Of a stretch of 8,669 nucleotides of DNA, positions 1 through 5,810 are shown in pieces. Both the position numbers and the translations under genes were made by a program. Source of the DNA: Ruminococcus sp. UBA5884. GTDB taxonomy: Bacteria > Bacillota > Clostridia > Oscillospirales > Ruminococcaceae. The notes below the pieces were generated by a model. It was not told the DNA's origin. It worked only from the letters and a program-made list of their open reading frames with translations, and ran no database searches. Every line of letters starts with the position of its first letter. The stretch's first letter is position 1. The DNA lies in contig DJFA01000044.1 in NCBI GenBank assembly GCA_002431975.1, forward strand, positions 1 through 8,669, in the 5' to 3' direction.

Positions 1-39
1 ACAACGCTTTACAATATAAATGTAAAGCGTTGTTTTTTT
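1..39 (+). terminator. Rho-independent terminator hairpin at left edge
   Basis: A perfect 12-bp inverted repeat (positions 1-12 with 22-33) encloses a 9-nt loop and is followed on the plus strand by a run of seven T (33-39). This is a canonical intrinsic terminator for a plus-strand gene lying left of the window. It also sits directly after the stop codon (40-38) of the minus-strand SpoIIQ-like gene, so it may stop that transcript as well. In that direction the A-run precedes the stem and the required T-run would lie outside the window, so bidirectionality cannot be judged. Confidence 0.85.
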
Positions 40-808
40 ATGATATTCCGTTTATAAATTCAAGAGGATTTATATAGCTTCCGTTTCTTATCACTTCAAA
101 ATGAATATGAGGTTCACTTTCGCATTCTATCTCGCAGGTATCTCCGGCTGTGCCGATAACAGTTCCGCTTCTTACCTCACTTCCGGCTTCAACTGACGTA
201 TCCCTTGAAAGTCCGCAGTATCTTGCGGATATACCGTTTCCATGGTCAATGGTGATGCATATTCCCCATAACGGTTCATCTGCAACAGAGGTTACAGTTC
301 CGCTGAACATTGATTTTATTTCAGTGCCTGTATCTGCTGAAATATCGACTCCGTTATGAGTCTGCCATGCACCGGTTGTAGCTGATTTTACAAGTTCGCC
401 GTTGCTGAATTCGCAGAGAACTGTTCCGTCAACAGGTATTATATAAGATGTATTTTTCATTGCAGGTCTTTTTGTAGTCTGGATTATTTCCGGTTCAGTT
501 TCGGGAGCAGCTGTTTCTTCCACAGGGAAAGATTCTGTCATGACAGGTTCTGTAAAAAAGATTTTATCATCAATATCTTTTGGGATACTTGTCTGGATTC
601 CTGCAACATCATTATAATATCCGTTTGCTGTGGTTTCTGCTGAAAGATGATTGTTTTCAGCGGTTTTATCAAGCTGACTGCTCAGTCTGTCGGCGGTCTG
701 TGTATATGCAAAATAACAGGCAAATCCGACCATTGCCACGCATATACATAATGCTGTATAAAAACTTTTTCCGCTCACTTTTTTTCTTTCTGATTTGTTT
801 TCTTTCAT
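38..808 (-). CDS. Membrane-anchored LytM/M23-domain protein, SpoIIQ-like
   Basis: This is a 256-aa protein with a basic N-terminus, one membrane segment (about residues 16-36), a Pro/Glu/Thr-rich spacer (about 85-115) and a C-terminal LytM (peptidase M23) domain (about 122-252). The zinc-ligand motifs are intact: H151-x3-D155 in THNGVD and H234-x-H236 in PHIHFE. The YxH motif that normally supplies a catalytic histidine reads Y197-C-G199, so activity is doubtful. A short N-terminal anchor plus one LytM domain at this length fits SpoIIQ, the forespore half of the SpoIIQ-SpoIIIAH channel of engulfment. The upstream sigma-F-like promoter agrees with that. The start is fixed by GGAGGTG at 822-816, 7 nt before the ATG. 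The gene is divergent from feoA. An alternative is a vegetative M23 murein hydrolase or an EnvC-like activator. The LytM fold is certain; the SpoIIQ role is inferred. Confidence 0.85.
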   Translation of the reverse strand: MKENKSERKKVSGKSFYTALCICVAMVGFACYFAYTQTADRLSSQLDKTAENNHLSAETTANGYYNDVAGIQTSIPKDIDDKIFFTEPVMTESFPVEETAAPETEPEIIQTTKRPAMKNTSYIIPVDGTVLCEFSNGELVKSATTGAWQTHNGVDISADTGTEIKSMFSGTVTSVADEPLWGICITIDHGNGISARYCGLSRDTSVEAGSEVRSGTVIGTAGDTCEIECESEPHIHFEVIRNGSYINPLEFINGIS

Positions 809-827
809 AGAAAAACACCTCCGGTAT

Positions 828-857
828 TATTTTTACCTGATTTTCCGTACTATATAC
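828..857 (-). promoter_or_regulatory. Sigma-F/sigma-G-type sporulation promoter
   Basis: Read on the minus strand, GTATA (857-853) is followed by exactly 15 nt and then GGTAAAAATA (837-828). Every defined position matches the forespore sigma-F consensus GywTA-N15-GGnrAnAnTw, which sigma-G shares in large part. No good sigma-A promoter is visible for this gene. The predicted transcript start, near 821, falls inside the Shine-Dalgarno sequence. The leader would be only about 13 nt, beginning with GAGGTG, which is short but still able to pair. AT-rich sequence gives such matches by chance more often, hence moderate confidence. Confidence 0.6.
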
Positions 858-877
858 AATTAAAGGAATTTTTTTAT

Positions 878-927
878 ATTTTCAATGATAAAAATATTTA
901 TTGATAAAAACAAAATTTTCAATGATA
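878..927. repeat. 13-bp direct repeat in the divergent intergenic region
   Basis: ATTTTCAATGATA occurs at 878-890 and again at 915-927, with starts 37 bp apart. A third copy of its core, CAATGAT, lies at 934-940 and touches the -35 box of the feo promoter. The repeats lie between the SpoIIQ-like gene and feoA and could be binding sites for a regulator of either gene. No known motif is recognised, and the sequence is low in complexity. Confidence 0.5.
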
Positions 928-939
928 TAGCTGCAATGA

Positions 940-968
940 TTGACAAATTACTATTTTAATGCTACAAT
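940..968 (+). promoter_or_regulatory. Sigma-A promoter of the feo operon
   Basis: A perfect -35 box TTGACA (940-945) and a near-perfect -10 box TACAAT (963-968) are separated by 17 nt. Transcription should begin near 975, about 40 nt before the feoA start codon, within or beside the palindrome that looks like an iron-repressor operator. Confidence 0.9.
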
Positions 969-976
969 AACATGAT

Positions 977-996
977 GTTAGTTAAGACTAACTTAT
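977..996 (+). promoter_or_regulatory. Putative DtxR/IdeR-family operator
   Basis: GTTAGT (977-982) and ACTAAC (987-992) form a perfect 6-bp inverted repeat around TAAG. The stretch TTAGTTAAGACTAACTTA (978-995) resembles the DtxR/IdeR box TTAGGTTAGCCTAACCTAA, matching about 14 of 19 positions when aligned by eye. It overlaps the expected transcription start of feoAB, where a ferrous-iron-bound repressor would block transcription. Iron control of feo genes by DtxR-type or Fur regulators is well established. The regulator gene is not in this window, and the spacing differs slightly from the classical box. Confidence 0.6.
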
Positions 997-1014
997 TGAA
1001 AGGATGATTTTTTA

Positions 1015-1260
1015 ATGAAGCTTACTATGGGAAAAGCCGGCGGCAGATATATCGTTTCAGATGTTTCTTTGAGAAAGGATACTGAAAACCGTCTTGAAGC
1101 TCTTGGACTCATATCCGGTTCATATGTTGAAATTATCAGCAGAAAACATTCAGGAACTATGATAATAAGGATAAGAGGCACAAGATTTGCAATAGGAAAG
1201 GATATTGCTGACGGAATAATTGTTGAAGGAGATAATGCAGATGACAGAGATAAAAGATAA
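1015..1260 (+). CDS. feoA: Ferrous iron transport accessory protein FeoA
   Basis: This is an 81-aa cytoplasmic protein with a single SH3-like FeoA domain spanning nearly its whole length. The diagnostic stretch is RLEALGLISGSYVEIISRK (about 26-44), followed by a basic segment and RFAIGKDIADGIIV near the C-terminus. FeoA is thought to bind or modulate FeoB, the ferrous iron transporter; it has no known catalysis. The start is supported by AAAGGA at 999-1004, 10 nt before the ATG. It is the first gene of the feo operon, and its last 20 bases overlap feoB, suggesting translational coupling. The length is normal for the family and no key region appears to be missing. Confidence 0.95.
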   Translation: MKLTMGKAGGRYIVSDVSLRKDTENRLEALGLISGSYVEIISRKHSGTMIIRIRGTRFAIGKDIADGIIVEGDNADDRDKR

Positions 1261-3286
1261 AGAAAAAACAGTCAATGTCGGTTTTATAGGCAATCCTAAC
1301 TGCGGCAAAACAACTCTTTTCAATGCTTATACCGGAGCAAGACTTAAAGTTGCCAACTGGCCGGGTGTTACAGTCGAAAAAAAAGAAGGTGCTATGAAAT
1401 ATCATGACCATGAATATAAGCTGGTTGACCTTCCGGGAATATACAGTCTTACTTCATATACAATGGAGGAAAGACTTTCAAGACAGTACATACTTGATGA
1501 TGAGGTCGATGTAATCGTTGATGTTGCAGATGCTTCATCACTTGAAAGAAATCTTTATCTGACACTTCAGCTCATAGAACTCGGAAAACCTGTTGTGCTT
1601 GCTCTCAATATGATGGATATAGTTGAGGAAAGAGGTATGGAGATAGATATGCACCGTCTTCCTGAAATGCTCGGAATACCGGTTATACCTGTAAGTGCAA
1701 GGAAAAAAAGAGGTCTTGATGTACTTATGCACGCAGTTGCACACCATAAGGATAAGCCGGCTGACGCAACAGAACATAATCATAATTCTGATAATCCTCT
1801 GCATAAGGAGCAGGTAGTTGTATACAGTGATTCAATTGAAAATAAAATAAGCGTGATTTCACAGCGTATCAGATTAAAATACGGCGATATAAACAATATC
1901 AGATGGTATGCAATAAAAATGCTTGAACATGATGAGGAAATAATGAACAGATATCCGGTAGACCTCTCTGACGTTGCCTCAAAAAGCTATGAAAAGGAAA
2001 TTATAAATCAGAAATATGACCTTATTGAGGAAATTATCAGCGAAGTTCTTGTAAATAAAGATGAAAAGGCTCAGCTTACTGACAAGGCAGATGCAGTACT
2101 TACTCATAAAATATTCGGAATGCCTGTATTTTTCGGGATAATGGCGATAGTTTTCTTTCTTACATTCAGTGTAGGAGATTTTCTTGCCGGAGGCTTCAAT
2201 ATTGTCCTTGAATGGATAGAAAATCTTGCAGGAAATGCTCTTTCTGCAATAGGTGCAGGAGAAATGGCTCATTCGCTTATAGTTGACGGAATAATTGCCG
2301 GAGTAGGAGGAATACTTACATTTCTTCCTAATATATTTATACTTTTTCTTGCTCTTGCATTTCTGGAGGACAGCGGATATATGTCAAGAGTAGCATATGT
2401 AATGGACGGACTTATGGGGAAAATAGGTCTTTCAGGCAGAGCGTTCATACCTATGCTTCTCGGATTCGGCTGTACAGTTCCTGCGGTAATGGCTTCAAGA
2501 GCTTTGGAAAATCCAAAGGACAGACTGAAAACTATTCTTGTTACTCCATTTATGTCATGCAGTGCAAGACTTCCTGTATATGTTTTATTTTCCGGAATGT
2601 TCTTTAAAGAGCATAAAATGCTCGCTGCATATTCAATGTATCTTTTAGGACTTGCAGTTGCAATTGCAGTATCTCTTATAATGAACAGATTTTCAGATAA
2701 AAGCGAAATGAACAGTCTGCTTATAGAGCTTCCTGAATATAAATCGCCTAATCTTAGAAGTGTAGCTATTTATGTATGGGAAAAGGTAAGGGATTATCTT
2801 ACAAAAGCCGGAACTACTATATTTGCGGCTTCAATAGTATTGTGGTTTCTTATGAATTTCGGAACATCAGGTCTTGCAGATGATGTTTCACAGAGTTTTG
2901 CCGGAAATATCGGAAAGGCTCTTGTGCCTCTGCTTGAGCCTGTCGGACTCGGTTACTGGCAGATATCAATAGCACTTGTTTCAGGAATATTTGCAAAGGA
3001 AATAGTCGTTTCAAGTACAAGCGTACTTTTTGGAATGAATAATATCAATTCAGATGAACAGATGTCATTGCTTGCCTCACAGCTTTCAGAATACGGTTTT
3101 ACAGCACTTAATGCATATGTTATGATGGTGTTCTGTCTTTTGTATGTTCCGTGCGTTGCATCAATAGCAACAATAAAAAGTGAAACAAAATCATGGCGTT
3201 ATGCGTTCTGTTCGATACTGCTCCAGATATGTACTGCATGGATAGTTTCATTTGTAATATATCAGGTGGGAAGGCTTTTTATATGA
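1241..3286 (+). CDS. feoB: Ferrous iron transporter FeoB
   Basis: This is a 681-aa inner-membrane protein for GTP-dependent uptake of ferrous iron. The N-terminal G domain carries G1 GNPNCGKTT (17-25), G2 T44 in WPGVTVE, G3 DLPG (63-66), G4 NMMD (123-126) and G5 SA (152-153). A helical GDI-like region follows, then a polytopic membrane part starting near residue 300. That part has the first Gate motif GFGCTVPA (408-415, Cys411), a second Gate motif around SCSARLPVY, and the nucleoside-recognition-like core with AKEIVVSS. I chose ATG 1241 over the upstream in-frame TTG at 1220 because AAGGAG (1226-1231) lies 9 nt before it. The segment from 164 to 188 is His-rich (six His). FeoB overlaps feoA by 20 nt, and its stop overlaps the next gene as ATGA. 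The protein appears complete. Confidence 0.97.
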   Translation: MTEIKDKEKTVNVGFIGNPNCGKTTLFNAYTGARLKVANWPGVTVEKKEGAMKYHDHEYKLVDLPGIYSLTSYTMEERLSRQYILDDEVDVIVDVADASSLERNLYLTLQLIELGKPVVLALNMMDIVEERGMEIDMHRLPEMLGIPVIPVSARKKRGLDVLMHAVAHHKDKPADATEHNHNSDNPLHKEQVVVYSDSIENKISVISQRIRLKYGDINNIRWYAIKMLEHDEEIMNRYPVDLSDVASKSYEKEIINQKYDLIEEIISEVLVNKDEKAQLTDKADAVLTHKIFGMPVFFGIMAIVFFLTFSVGDFLAGGFNIVLEWIENLAGNALSAIGAGEMAHSLIVDGIIAGVGGILTFLPNIFILFLALAFLEDSGYMSRVAYVMDGLMGKIGLSGRAFIPMLLGFGCTVPAVMASRALENPKDRLKTILVTPFMSCSARLPVYVLFSGMFFKEHKMLAAYSMYLLGLAVAIAVSLIMNRFSDKSEMNSLLIELPEYKSPNLRSVAIYVWEKVRDYLTKAGTTIFAASIVLWFLMNFGTSGLADDVSQSFAGNIGKALVPLLEPVGLGYWQISIALVSGIFAKEIVVSSTSVLFGMNNINSDEQMSLLASQLSEYGFTALNAYVMMVFCLLYVPCVASIATIKSETKSWRYAFCSILLQICTAWIVSFVIYQVGRLFI

Positions 3287-3417
3287 GTTTTATAATAACA
3301 GCACTGGCTGCTGCGTATGCTTTATTTGTAATAATCAGAAAAATAAAAAATATAAAGCGTGGGAAATTCTGCTCATGCGGCTGCGGTGAATGCATGAGAA
3401 AATGCGGAAAAAAATAA
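3283..3417 (+). CDS. FeoB-associated Cys-rich membrane peptide
   Basis: This is a 44-aa peptide with an N-terminal membrane helix (about 2-18, SFIITALAAAYALFVII), a basic stretch (RKIKNIKRGK) and a Cys-rich tail CSCGCGECMRKC with five cysteines. The architecture matches the FeoB-associated Cys-rich membrane protein family (Pfam FeoB_associated), which follows feoB in many Firmicutes. Its role is not established; metal handling at the FeoB cytoplasmic face is a reasonable guess. The start is the ATG of an ATGA overlap with the feoB stop, preceded by GGTGGGAAGG (3265-3274). A longer in-frame start at 3193 would lie deep within feoB and would lose the helix-first layout. It is the last gene of the feo operon. 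Confidence 0.85.
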   Translation: MSFIITALAAAYALFVIIRKIKNIKRGKFCSCGCGECMRKCGKK

Positions 3418-3419
3418 TA

Positions 3420-3549
3420 TAGCGTTAAATAAAGGATTTCCCTTATATTTTGCAGGGGCGAACTGTGTTAGCCCGCTCAGTTTACAGCATATCCCAACGG
3501 GCGAACACAGTTCGCCACTGCAAATAATAATCATCAGATTAGCGTTAAA
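3420..3549. repeat. Dispersed palindromic repeat element, copy 1
   Basis: Two 24-nt arms (3452-3475 and 3498-3521) are complementary at 22 of 24 positions and enclose a 22-nt loop; three more A-T pairs extend the base (3449-3451 with 3522-3524). The arms are GC-rich (GGGGCGAACTGTGTT core) in an AT-rich region. The hairpin is flanked by a 10-bp direct repeat, TAGCGTTAAA, at 3420-3429 and 3540-3549. The right end, read on the minus strand, matches the sequence starting at 8628, including the spacing to the GGGGCGA-type arm, so this is a repeat family. It begins 3 nt after the last stop codon of the feo operon. It carries no gene, so it is either a non-autonomous MITE-like element or a REP-like 3' hairpin. 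Confidence 0.8.
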
Positions 3550-3647
3550 ATACAGATTGATAAATAAAGAAAATTTATAAAGTTTACGAATTATACAAAT
3601 ATTGTTTTAGATGTTTGTAAAATTTCAAAAATTTTTTTTGCAAAACA

Positions 3648-3676
3648 TTGACTTTTATATTGATATATATTATAAT
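3648..3676 (+). promoter_or_regulatory. Sigma-A promoter of the xylanase gene
   Basis: The -35 box TTGACT (3648-3653) and a perfect -10 box TATAAT (3671-3676) are 17 nt apart. The expected start is near 3683, giving a leader of about 65 nt that opens with a stem-loop. A T/A-rich tract (3604-3640) upstream could act as an UP-like element. This is consistent with a strongly expressed, separately transcribed gene. Confidence 0.85.
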
Positions 3677-3688
3677 AAACCTGTTAGG

Positions 3689-3720
3689 ATTTAGCGGATT
3701 TTTATTTATATTCGCTAAAT
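3689..3720 (+). promoter_or_regulatory. Leader stem-loop in the xylanase 5' UTR
   Basis: ATTTAGCG (3689-3696) pairs perfectly with CGCTAAAT (3713-3720), and a G-U and an A-T pair extend the stem inward. The loop is AT-rich. The hairpin lies within about 6 nt of the predicted transcript 5' end and is followed by AATAATTTTTG. It could protect the 5' end from decay, bind a regulator as DNA (a palindromic operator with widely spaced half-sites), or be a weak attenuator. The T-run begins 6 nt after the stem, which is poor for a terminator. Confidence 0.5.
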
Positions 3721-3748
3721 AATAATTTTTGTATGGAGGTTATTGTTA

Positions 3749-5746
3749 ATGAAATCAAAAAAACTTAAAAAGCTTTCCGCACTGGTGCTTGCGGGTGCTG
3801 TAACAGGTACTATGGCAGCACTTATGCCGTCATCAGTTCTTGCAGCAGTTGATGTTTCAAATGATTTTGAAAGCAATGTTGAAGGCTGGACAGGCAGAGG
3901 CGGCGTTGAAGTAATCGAAGTTTCAGATGAATCTGCTCATGGCGGCTCATCTGCAATGTGTGTAAGCGGCAGAGAAAAATCATGGAACGGCCCTCAGTTC
4001 CGTATTGATGAAATCTGTGAACCAAATGTTGAATATACTGTAAATGCATGGGCTAAATCTGAATGGTACAGCACTCTCAGCCTCAGCATGGAATACACTG
4101 ACAGTGCAGGCGACAGACATTACAGCAACCTTAAATCCGTTCAGGGCGACCAGTGGACTGAATTCAGTGATGTAAAAGTAAGCTTTACTGATGAAGTTAC
4201 AAATGTTTACATATATTTTGAATGCAGTGATGCAAGCTGCAAAATCTATGTTGATGATTTCAGCATAAAAGATGCTCCGATAATTCCTATTCAGGAAGAT
4301 ATTCCGTCACTCAAGGACGTTTATAAGAACTATTTCAAAATAGGTACTGCTATAGGCCCTCCGAACCTTTCATCACCTTCATTTATGAATCTTTTTGAAA
4401 AACATTTCAGCGGAAGTGTTACACTCGGAAATGAAATGAAGCCTGATTATGTTCTTGACCAGAGAGCTACTCTTGCATATATGGAAGAAAATGGCGGAGA
4501 TGATACTAATCCTCAGGTTTCATTTGAAGCTTCAAAGAAAATGCTTGAATACTGCTCAAAAAACAATATTCCTGTAAGAGGTCATACTCTTGTATGGCAC
4601 AGCCAGACTCCTGACTGGTTCTTCAAGGAAGGTTTCTCAAATGACGGCGACTGGGTTTCAAAGGAAAAAATGATTCAGCGTATGGAGAACTATATCAAGA
4701 ATGTTATGGAAACTCTTGAAAAGGAATATCCTGACCTTGATATATACGCATGGGACGTTGTAAATGAAGCATGGCTCGATGACGGAAAACCAAGAACTGC
4801 CGGCTCAAACAATGTAACAAACGGCAATTCAGCATGGGTTCAGGTTTTCGGTGATAACTCATTCATTGAATATGCATTCAAGTTTGCAAGACAGTATGCA
4901 CCTAAAGACTGCAAACTCTATTACAATGATTACAACGAATATATTGACGGCAAGACAAATGCTATTATTGAAATGGCAACTGACCTCAAGGAAAAAGGTC
5001 TTATCGATGGTATCGGTATGCAGTCACATCTTGATGTTTCATTCCCGTCAGCTTCACAGTATAAAAAGGCTCTTGAAAAATTTGCCGCAACAGGTCTTGA
5101 CATTCAGATTACAGAACTTGATGTAACTACATCTGATACATCAGAGGCAGGACTCGAAAAACAGGCTCAGTATTACAGTGATATCTTTGATGCTATCGTT
5201 GAATACAAGGATAATATTTCAGCAGTAGTACTCTGGGGTGTAACTGATGACCAGAGCTGGCGTGCTGCAAAGCTTCCATTGCTTTTTGACAGCAAATTCC
5301 AGGCTAAACCTGCATTTTATGCAATAGTTGATGATATTCCGGACGCTCCGGCAGTTACAACTACTGAAACTTCTGAAACAACTGAAGAATCATCTGAAAT
5401 AACTGAAGAATCATCAGTTACTGAAGAAACAACTGTTAGCGAAACTGAAGAAACAACAGTCAGTGAAACAGAAGAATCTACAGATAATACAACTGATTTA
5501 CCTATAGAAACTGTTGAAAGCACTTCCGGTTCAGGCACAGGCACAGCTACTCTCCTCGGAGATGTTACCTGTGACGGCGGTATTGATGTAAGAGATGTTA
5601 CTCTCCTCAATCAGTATATCGTTAAAATGGCTGACCTCTCAGAAGATGCTCTTGCAAATGCAGATGTTATCGCTGACGGAACAGTTGACCTCAAAGACCT
5701 CGGTCAGCTTAAAAAATATCTCATAAAGGTTATTGACAAATTCTGA
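3749..5746 (+). CDS. Secreted GH10 endo-1,4-beta-xylanase with CBM22 and dockerin
   Basis: This is a 665-aa modular extracellular enzyme. In order it has a signal peptide (1-32, basic start, cleavage after SSVLA or nearby), a CBM22 xylan-binding module (about 36-174, with EGWTGRGGVEV and HGGSSAMCVSGR), a GH10 barrel (about 185-530), a Thr/Ser/Glu linker (536-596) and a type I dockerin (about 602-665). GH10 hydrolyses internal xylan bonds with retention. The acid/base is E340 in WDVVNEAW and the nucleophile is E456 in QITELDV; RGHTLVWHSQ (277-286) is typical substrate-site sequence. The dockerin would plug the enzyme into a cohesin-bearing scaffoldin. ATG 3749 is chosen over TTG 3743 because GGAGGT (3735-3740) lies 8 nt before it. 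The gene is transcribed alone. In the second dockerin loop, Ile641 replaces a usual calcium-ligand Asn/Asp. Confidence 0.97.
   Translation: MKSKKLKKLSALVLAGAVTGTMAALMPSSVLAAVDVSNDFESNVEGWTGRGGVEVIEVSDESAHGGSSAMCVSGREKSWNGPQFRIDEICEPNVEYTVNAWAKSEWYSTLSLSMEYTDSAGDRHYSNLKSVQGDQWTEFSDVKVSFTDEVTNVYIYFECSDASCKIYVDDFSIKDAPIIPIQEDIPSLKDVYKNYFKIGTAIGPPNLSSPSFMNLFEKHFSGSVTLGNEMKPDYVLDQRATLAYMEENGGDDTNPQVSFEASKKMLEYCSKNNIPVRGHTLVWHSQTPDWFFKEGFSNDGDWVSKEKMIQRMENYIKNVMETLEKEYPDLDIYAWDVVNEAWLDDGKPRTAGSNNVTNGNSAWVQVFGDNSFIEYAFKFARQYAPKDCKLYYNDYNEYIDGKTNAIIEMATDLKEKGLIDGIGMQSHLDVSFPSASQYKKALEKFAATGLDIQITELDVTTSDTSEAGLEKQAQYYSDIFDAIVEYKDNISAVVLWGVTDDQSWRAAKLPLLFDSKFQAKPAFYAIVDDIPDAPAVTTTETSETTEESSEITEESSVTEETTVSETEETTVSETEESTDNTTDLPIETVESTSGSGTGTATLLGDVTCDGGIDVRDVTLLNQYIVKMADLSEDALANADVIADGTVDLKDLGQLKKYLIKVIDKF
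5429..5476 (+). repeat. Tandem 8-residue repeat in the xylanase linker
   Basis: The protein unit TTVSETEE occurs twice in exact tandem (residues 561-576), encoded by 5429-5452 and 5453-5476. The two DNA units differ at four positions, all synonymous third bases. Related TEESSEI/TEESSV units lie just upstream. The low-complexity acidic linker separates the catalytic domain from the dockerin and probably acts as a flexible spacer. Confidence 0.85.
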
Positions 5747-5777
5747 TAATCACTTGAAATAAAATTAAATAAGCCTC

Positions 5778-5810
5778 AAAAGACGCTTTCTTCATATGGA
5801 AGCGTCTTTT
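5778..5810 (+). terminator. Intrinsic terminator after the xylanase gene
   Basis: Arms 5778-5790 and 5798-5810 pair over 13 bp (one G-U) around a 7-nt loop, with the core AAGACGCTT/AAGCGTCTT. The terminal TTTT belongs to the stem and is followed by CACGG, so the U-tail is short. The A-rich left arm means it could also work on the opposite strand. It lies 32 nt after the stop codon and separates the xylanase from nrdD. Confidence 0.75.

Larger units (their letters stand above)
3418..3748. other. Intergenic region between feo operon and xylanase gene
   Basis: This 331-bp stretch contains no convincing coding sequence. Its left part holds the long palindromic repeat (3420-3549). The middle (3550-3645) is very AT-rich with no recognised motif. 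The right part holds the xylanase promoter, a leader stem-loop and the ribosome binding site. No clear T-tailed intrinsic terminator follows the feo operon, so the palindrome may do that work. Confidence 0.7.

Noticed and set aside
1220..1240. Upstream TTG start for feoB adding seven residues
   Set aside because: The AAGGAG at 1226-1231 lies after this TTG and is correctly spaced for the ATG at 1241; the second in-frame ATG at 1235 is too close to it.
3193..3282. Longer start for the Cys-rich peptide inside feoB
   Set aside because: The added 30 residues are out-of-frame feoB sequence, while the ATGA overlap at 3283 gives the known family layout of helix, basic stretch and Cys tail.
3429..3451. 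Small imperfect hairpin with ATTTT tail after the feo operon, possible terminator
   Set aside because: It has seven pairs with one mismatch, is AT-rich and has only a short T tail; too weak to call, and it lies inside the palindromic repeat element.
3420..3549. CRISPR array or riboswitch
   Set aside because: There is a single palindrome with unequal flanks rather than regularly spaced repeats and spacers, and it lies downstream of an operon with no conserved aptamer core that I can recognise.
3743..3748. TTG start for the xylanase adding two residues
   Set aside because: GGAGGT at 3735-3740 is too close to 3743 and well spaced for ATG 3749, which also gives a standard signal peptide.
5317..5610. 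Open reading frame of 97 codons on the minus strand within the xylanase linker and dockerin
   Set aside because: It arises because repeated GAA/ACT codons read in reverse give Val/Ser-rich sequence without stops; it has no ribosome binding site, and the sense-strand gene is certain.
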